DNA from: Cephalopachus bancanus
Taxonomy: Eukaryota; Chordata; Mammalia; Primates; Tarsiidae
Length of the DNA: 64,000 bases
Direction of reading: 5' to 3'
Assembly: GCA_027257055.1 (NCBI GenBank)
Contig: JAPVLO010000992.1
Location: forward strand, 1 to 64,000
Program-made: the position numbers and the translations under genes
Shown: piece after piece, positions 58,995 to 64,000 of the stretch
Layout: each line of letters starts with the position of its first letter
Numbering within the stretch: the first letter of the stretch is position 1
The notes under the pieces: model-generated
The model's database searches: none
Told to the model about the DNA's origin: nothing
Seen by the model: only the letters and a program-made list of their open reading frames with translations

Positions 58995-59225
58995 GTATTA
59001 GCTTGCTAGAGCTGCTGTAACAAGTACCATAGACTGGGTGGCTGAAACAACAATCTATCTGAGTTCTGGAGTCGAGAAGTCTGACATCAAGGTGTCAGCA
59101 GGATTGGTTCCTTCTGAGGGATGTAAGAATCTGTTTGATGCCTTCTTACCTTCTGGTGGTTTCCTGGCAATTTTTAGTGGTCCTCGGCTTATGGAAAAAA
59201 ATCACTCCATCTCTCCCTCAGCTTT
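58995..59225 (-). mobile_element. MLT1-like (MaLR) LTR fragment
   Basis: In + orientation it reads TTAGCTTGCTAGAGCTGCTGTAACAAGTACCATAGACTGGGTGGCTGAAACAAC, AGTTCTGGAGTCGAGAAGTCTGACATCAAGGTGTCAGCAGGATTGGTTCCTTCTGAGGG and CTTCTGGTGGTTTCCTGGCAAT. That is the reverse complement of a MaLR/MLT1-type LTR end. The open frame 59038-59433 lies largely in it. Confidence 0.8.
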
Positions 59226-59539
59226 AACAGTGAGGGATCTGGGAGCTGTTTTCCACTCAAACGGCTTGAGACCCAAAGTCAGGCATTCTGGCACATTAAC
59301 ATTACTAAGACTAACATTATGGCTAAGGAAGAGTGCTCACTTATTTTTTGGTAAGTTATGCCTCAATCGTATTGATGTTTTCATAACAGGAAGGACATTC
59401 GAAACTATGGAGTGTGTTTTAAACACTGAATAAGGGAAACTCTGTTTTTAAAGCAAATTGTGTAAAACATCTCATTTCTCCAAGTATTAGCTATATAATG
59501 GAAGTCTCAGAGTGTAACCATTTTTCGTTTTTATAGTAT

Positions 59540-59690
59540 TACAAGAGAAACAATCATGTACTGTGTGTGCTAGGTACCTTCATGTGTATTATTTTACTCA
59601 AACCTCTCATGAGTCTTATATAGTATTATACTTATCTTTACAGATGAGAAAACTGAATTTAGAAAGTGGTAGCATGGTAGAGCATCAAAA
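59540..59690 (-). mobile_element. MIR fragment
   Basis: CAATCATGTACTGTGTGTGCTAGGTACC...TATTTTACTCAAACCTCTCATGAG...TACTTATCTTTACAGATGAGAAAACTGAATTTAGAAAG is MIR in reverse complement. Confidence 0.7.
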
Positions 59691-59699
59691 TCTTCTGTT

Positions 59700-60080
59700 A
59701 CACTTTATTGGGGTAATTAGAAATTAGGTCTTAAAATTTTTCTAATTTTTGTTTTAGAAAATAGGTACCATTAGATTTCTCATTTGGTTGATTTAGGGAG
59801 ACCTGTGTACACTAAACTGGATCTGACACATCGGATTACTTTTTACTGATTTGATTTCATGTGTTTTGACAAAAGTGTATTGCAGCCCAAACTTGAAACC
59901 ACTTTTCCAATATCATTTTTCTGTTTTACCCAGATGCCTTCTTGTAAAGTTGAATGCTAAAACAGGCAAATGTTGACCACTGATGAAGCACCTAGGTGAT
60001 AGACTTTTAACAGTAGACAATATACATTACACGCACAGCAAAAGATGCTTGCAAGTATTCTGCTATGAAGAAAGTTTTCT
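59700..60080. other. Intergenic sequence without recognised features
   Basis: A/T-rich, only short frames, nothing nameable. Confidence 0.5.
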
Positions 60081-60312
60081 TATTTTTTTGAGTCAGAGTC
60101 TCCCTCTGTCGTCCAGGCTGAAGCGGTGGCGCATCACAGCTCACCATAGCATCCACCTCCTGGGTCTCCAGATTATCTGGGACGAAGGAGCTAGCCACGA
60201 CTCCAGGTTAATTCTTCTTTTTTTTTCTTTTAGAAACGACGTTTCGCTATATTGCCCGGGCTGGTCACAAGCTCCTGGGCTCAAGCAATCCTCCCGCCTC
60301 CCAAAACGAGCA
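60081..60312 (-). mobile_element. Old AluJ-type SINE
   Basis: TTTTTTTGAGTCAGAGTCTCCCTCTGTCGTCCAGGCTG...AGAAACGACGTTTCGCTATATTGCCCGGGCTGGTCACAAGCTCC...CAAGCAATCCTCCCGCC is an inverted, diverged 7SL-derived SINE. Confidence 0.85.
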
Positions 60313-60329
60313 TTTTTTTCCCCGATGTT

Positions 60330-61067
60330 GTGTTAGAAATTCAACCTTTTATTGGGTTGAGTCTTAGCACGTTGAGATGAATAGGATTTCATACAGTTTT
60401 CAAGGAGTTCATGCAATAAAGGCAAGAAGCATGTTCCAACACTGGTCAATGATACAAGCCTGTCCGGTCCCACCCCTTCTGGGTTAGCTCTTAGCTCCGT
60501 TCTCTCCGCCCACCTTTTAATGTTGGTGTTTCCCAGAACATGCTGACTCAGGTTATCCAGAGCTCTCTCTGACTGAAAAGCCCTTTTCTTCTCCTCTTCC
60601 AAAAAAAAAAAGGTAACATACATGTGAGCTACAAGGCAAAAAAAAATATGAATCTCAATGAATCCACCATACAGCTGAAACATGAGACATCACCCATACT
60701 CTGAGGGCCCTGCAGATCCCCCCCAACACCGCGAACTTCTCCCCATTCTCTTGATTTTCTCTAGTTTTACTGCGTCCTCGCGGCCGCCTGTGGCAGGAAG
60801 GGGGCAAGCAGAGACCGCCGTCCCTCAGGTTTCTGTACACCTGGAAAGCTTCCTAGTCTGGCATTTACGAAAATAGCAGCAGGCATACGAAAAACCGACC
60901 CCGCTTCCGGCGGCTACAACAGCCGGAGCCGCAGTCTCCGCGACGCCAGCGGCCCCGCCCCTCCGCACTTCCTCCGTGGAGCGTCTTTGCCCGCGCCAGC
61001 GCAGCGGGCCGGCGGGAAACACGCTAGTGGCGTCACCGCGCGGCGCGACCGAGGTGCACGTGACCAA
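60330..61067 (-). ncRNA. Possible divergent transcript from the ACAD9 CpG island
   Basis: On the minus strand an AATAAA (60353-60348) lies downstream of open sequence reaching back to the CpG island. A donor-like CCAG|GTGTAC occurs at about 60841, at the island edge. Minus-strand frames at 60333-60683 (116 codons) and 60825-61067 (80 codons) show no domain that I know. Divergent non-coding transcription from CpG-island promoters is common, which is the main reason to list this. No direct proof exists in the sequence. Confidence 0.25.
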
Positions 61068-61430
61068 GTCTTGGGCGGTAGGCGACCGCGGCGGTCCCCT
61101 CCTTCCGGCCTCCCCAGCCGCTGCTAGATAGGCCGCGCAAGCGCAGTGGGCCCTCCTTGAAGTGGCGGGTGGTCACGTCATCCGGCAGCGCCTACTGTGC
61201 GCGAGCGTCCCTGCGGCTCTAGGTAGAAGGAGACGGCGAGTTCGGTCGCGCGGGCATCATGAGCATCTGCGGGCTTCTGCGCCCGGTGGCGGGGGCGCGT
61301 GTCCGCCGGGCTCTGGAGGTCTTCACCGCGGGCCAGCGCCTGCTGCGCACCAGTCCGCCCAGAGGAGCTTTCGCCAAGGAGCTTTTCCTGGGCAAAATCG
61401 AGAAGGTAACACAAGCCCTGGGCTGGCCTT
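60880..61430 (+). promoter_or_regulatory. CpG-island promoter of ACAD9
   Basis: CpG density rises sharply here against CpG-poor surroundings, and no TATA box lies near the start. Candidate sites are an NRF1-like GCGCAAGCGC at 61135-61144 (one base off the usual GCGCATGCGC), a related CGCGCCAGCGCAG at about 60989-61001, an E box CACGTG at 61057-61062, an ATF/USF-like TCACGTCA at 61173-61180 directly before an ETS-like TCCGG, and ETS-like ACTTCCTCCG and CCTTCCGG motifs. NRF1, E-box and ETS sites together are typical of nuclear genes for mitochondrial proteins. Transcription probably starts between about 61130 and 61240. Confidence 0.85.
61259..61405 (+). CDS. ACAD9: ACAD9 coding exon 1 (N-terminus only)
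   Basis: The ATG at 61259 opens 49 codons ending at a splice donor (GAGAAG|GTAACA, 61405/61406). The product starts [20 protein letters not shown] and ends [15 protein letters not shown]. The segment LLRTSPP...[11 protein letters not shown] is essentially that of mammalian ACAD9, where exon 1 also ends just after this lysine-rich motif. ACAD9 is a mitochondrial flavoprotein of the acyl-CoA dehydrogenase family. It oxidises long-chain acyl-CoA and, with ECSIT and NDUFAF1, helps assemble respiratory complex I at the inner membrane. Exon 1 encodes the arginine-rich, acid-poor mitochondrial targeting peptide (R at residues 9, 15, 17, 18) and the first mature residues. The start fits well: a CpG-island context and length one codon from that recalled for human. 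The catalytic domains lie in exons beyond this window. The frame has no defect. Confidence 0.93.
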
Positions 61431-61884
61431 GCTGTATGGCTCCCGATTTACGCCAGCAGCTTGCACCTCTGGGGTCGAGCTTTGTCAGAATCCTCAGACC
61501 CGCCAGAGAGGCAGGCCCTGGGCGAGGCACGTTACACTCTAGAGTTCCACAGGGACGTTCCCGAGGCAGAGGATCTGAAGAACGTGGTGTTGGCAGGTGT
61601 TGCTGCTAAATTTTCTCCGGAGAATCGGGGACACTCCAGGCTGGGTGGTCACGGAGCAGCCCTCGTCTCCACTGTTCTGGCGCCGAGGTGTGCGGGCCTC
61701 CTCTCAGGTCCTGACACTGTTCAGACCCTGCCGTTCCTCTGTCGCCTTCCAGCAGCCCGTGGGTTTCCTTCCGCAGCCGAGCCCTGGCACGTGTCCCAGC
61801 CTTTGAGGTTCCTCAGATCTGGCCCCAGCGTGCCTTCCACGGGTCACACGACGCAGCCAGTAGTAGCAGCTTGGTTATTAAGTT

Positions 61885-61992
61885 ACCACTCTCTTCTTAG
61901 AGTTGGAAGACTTGGACTTGACTTCAGCCCTGACTGACTTTGAGACTCAGTCTTTCAGCCTTAAAATGGAGCGAGTTACGTGCCTCCCTGAA
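61885..61992 (+). mobile_element. MIR fragment in ACAD9 intron 1
   Basis: GTTGGAAGACTTGGACTTGACTTCAGCCCTGACTGACTTTGAGACTCAGTCTTTCAGCCTTAAAATGGAGCGAG fits MIR in sense. Confidence 0.6.
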
Positions 61993-62059
61993 AGATGTGT
62001 TGTCGAGCCCCAGGGAGCAGGACGTGGAGATTCTTGGTGAACTGTGCGGTACTGTGCAG

Positions 62060-62170
62060 CAGAGGGGCTAGTGCTGGCTTCAGCATATACTAGTCCTGTG
62101 ACCTTGAGCTGATCGCTTCACCTCCCTTTGCCTCAGTGCGTTCATCTACAAAATAGGAGTAAATACATAA
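62060..62170 (+). mobile_element. MIR fragment in ACAD9 intron 1
   Basis: AGTCCTGTGACCTTGAGCTGATCGCTTCACCTCCCTTTGCCTCAGTGCGTTCATCTACAAAATAGGAGTAAATA is a good MIR core match in sense. Confidence 0.75.
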
Positions 62171-64000
62171 CTTGCTCTTTTCTAGAGGTACTCTACTTTG
62201 ATCCTGTATCACAGGAGCGGTTCCCTGGCATCTCTTTGGAACATTCCTCTTAGGTTGTCGGGCTGACCCCGTTATAGCAGCGATATACAGAAGCTGAGAT
62301 TCAGACTGAGTAGTTTGTCCTGCTAGGAGGTGCAGAGCTAGGTCTTTAAAGTGTGGGAAACCCATTTTCCCCTAACCTGGGGCTGTATGGTCCTCTGCCT
62401 TGGGACCTCCTGCCTTTTAGCTGCATGGTTGAAGAATGACACAAGTTTTTCATTTGTTTCAGTCTTTAAATCTCAGGCAGTATCTACCCTGCCCTCACTC
62501 TCAGCTGTCAGCTTGACTTCCCATTTCGCTGAGAAAATCCATGCTATCTTACACCACCAGTATCCTCTCCCCCCTGCATGTGTGTCCATGTTATCTATGT
62601 CCTGTTATTATGGATGAGCTGTCTGCTCCAGGCAAAATCGGTCTCATTAGACCCTAGGCCTTCTCACCTACTCAAGGGTAATTCTCTCTTTTCTCCCCTA
62701 CATCAACTGTTCCGCCTACTGGATTATAAACCTGTACCATTCAGGCTTTTGTCCCTAACGGTCATGAAAGTAGTGACTTCCATGTTGTCAAATCTTGTGA
62801 TCTGTTCTCAGTCTTCATCCTGCTTGACCCATTGGTGCCATTTGACACATTTCATCCCTCCATCCTCATTGACACTTTCTTCTCTGGCTTGTGAAATACC
62901 ATTTGCACCATTCCCTGCATGTTCTAAATTCTTCACTGGTTGATCTAAATGTCATAACTAGTTTCTTCTTTACTGCTGAACAATAGCTGGTGTCTCCCAC
63001 TAACCCAATTGGAGCCCAATCCTGCTCCTATCAGCCTGCTTTATCATAGATGATGGTGACTCTGTTCCACTTCTTTAGAGCAAACACCAGAAGTTACCTT
63101 CCACTCCTCTTAGTCTCCTGTCCCACATCTAATCCCACAGCACATCCTATGTTCTCTGTCTTTGGAATCTGACCACTTTCAGGCCCTTGTACAGCCAAAA
63201 CCTTGGATCAGGCAAATGCCATCTCTCACAGCTTTCCTCTTCCCACTTTGAGTAGAAATGTGGCAAATGATGCTGAGAATCTCAGAATGGGAAGAGAGAC
63301 CTTAGAGATTATCTAGGCCAGTGATTGTCACCCTGCCCTCAGTTGGATCCAAACTACTCATGGAGTGCCCCTGGGACTACTGCTGGGATGAGTGGGACGG
63401 TGAGTGGGTGGGATCTGGATGACTCTTTTCCCTATCAGCAGCCTCAGTCAGAGCCACTTGGCTTCTATCTCTTTTACATATTTGGTTCCTACACTAGATT
63501 TATTTGAATAACAGGTTCCACTGCTTTAGAAAAATTGAAAACTTTTCATTGTTGCAGTTGAACTCCCCTCCCATGCCATGAGGCATTGGCCTGATTTGAT
63601 AACAGAGAACCCTTTCTTTCCCTAGGATTCCTCTCCCCATAGCCATTTTCCTCAAGGCCCACAGGTTGCCAGGCTGTCTCTCTTTTCTCATCTGGCCTGC
63701 CTGCTGGTACCAGAATGATCTCTGACAGCCCCATTGCACAAGGCCCAGGTGACAGTAAGCCTCTGTATTTAATGAAGGAAATGGGCTTTGATCTGAGAGG
63801 CTTCAGAGTGAAGGAATCTTCAGCTTGTTTTTTTCCACACCACCTTCTGAGCAGTTAGGGATGGATTCCTTTAGGTCAGCTGTCACTGTTGACTAGGAAT
63901 CCATCTATAAGCCTGTGGTCCTGGGCCCAGAGTGGAAAAAATATTTGTGAGTGTGTTGCTAGAGTAGGCGAATCAGGTGGCTGACTAGATGTATAAGGAT

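Larger units (their letters stand above)
61406..64000 (+). other. ACAD9: ACAD9 intron 1 (5' part)
   Basis: The intron starts GTAACA and continues past the window end. No sequence encoding the next ACAD9 segment was found up to 64000, so exon 2 is outside. The first few hundred bases stay G/C-rich. MIR copies lie at about 61890-61990 and 62065-62165. At 62450-63200 there is an old LINE-like text (TGACTTCCCATTTCGCTGAG...ACATCTAATCCCACAGCACATCC...GAATCTGACCACTTTCAG), family not assigned. Confidence 0.8.

Noticed and set aside
61406..61610. Continuation of the ACAD9 reading frame past codon 49
   Set aside because: The frame stays open by chance after the donor; residues beyond it no longer resemble ACAD9 and the splice donor fits the known exon end.

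Overview
The window is mammalian nuclear DNA, almost certainly primate. It is dense in interspersed repeats, has long A/T-rich and G/C-rich intergenic blocks, and has no bacterial-style gene packing. The commonest young repeat is an Alu-derived dimeric SINE with lineage-specific changes: left arm with GCGGGTTCGAGACCCGC, middle linker ACAATAAATCAAAAAATC, right arm with a perfect GCAGTGGCCG/CGGCCACTGC hairpin, and a 3' end reading ACTCCAACTC before the A tail. It looks AluJ-derived but is neither a standard anthropoid AluS/Y nor the lemur/galago Alu type I know. A tarsier is therefore my best guess (inference, about 0.65).

The only functional gene I can support is at the right end: the CpG-island promoter, coding exon 1 (61259-61405, + strand) and start of intron 1 of ACAD9, a mitochondrial acyl-CoA dehydrogenase and complex I assembly factor. 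Exon 2 lies beyond the window. A divergent transcript may leave the same island on the minus strand (weak evidence).

The most gene-like relic is a broken MARK/sperm-motility-kinase-type protein kinase at 46045-47002 on the + strand. It keeps a recognisable kinase fold and a UBA-like tail but has frameshifts, stops and lost catalytic residues. Intron-like splice sites, a possible KA1-like second exon and a poly(A) signal follow it (47365-48194). A 70-bp direct repeat with one mismatch sits inside the predicted intron and again 1,140 bp downstream.

Layout: 1-1500 little recognised. 1515-9500 several L1 pieces, two young SINEs and a solo class II-type LTR with an exact GATGGT target duplication. 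9500-18240 SINEs, MaLR LTRs, MIR and microsatellites. 18254-20320 an L1 insertion whose target duplication encloses about 210 bp of extra 3' sequence (a 3' transduction). 20336-27400 old MIR/L2/hAT fragments, two SINEs and a 51-bp tandem duplication. 27414-29215 an L1 with a textbook twin-priming inversion. 30090-35170 a MaLR LTR and old L1 fragments. 35170-45200 G/C-richer sequence with MER5A, MIR and SINEs but no convincing gene. 45250-48200 T-rich tract and kinase relic. 50470-51690 a second LTR-like block with internal repeats. 51930-60330 old Alus, LTR and MIR fragments. 60330-64000 the ACAD9 5' end.

No rRNA, tRNA, CRISPR array or bacterial operon is present. Most open frames are chance frames or lie inside L1 and SINE copies. 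Repeat family names come from memory of consensus features and were not checked with a database.
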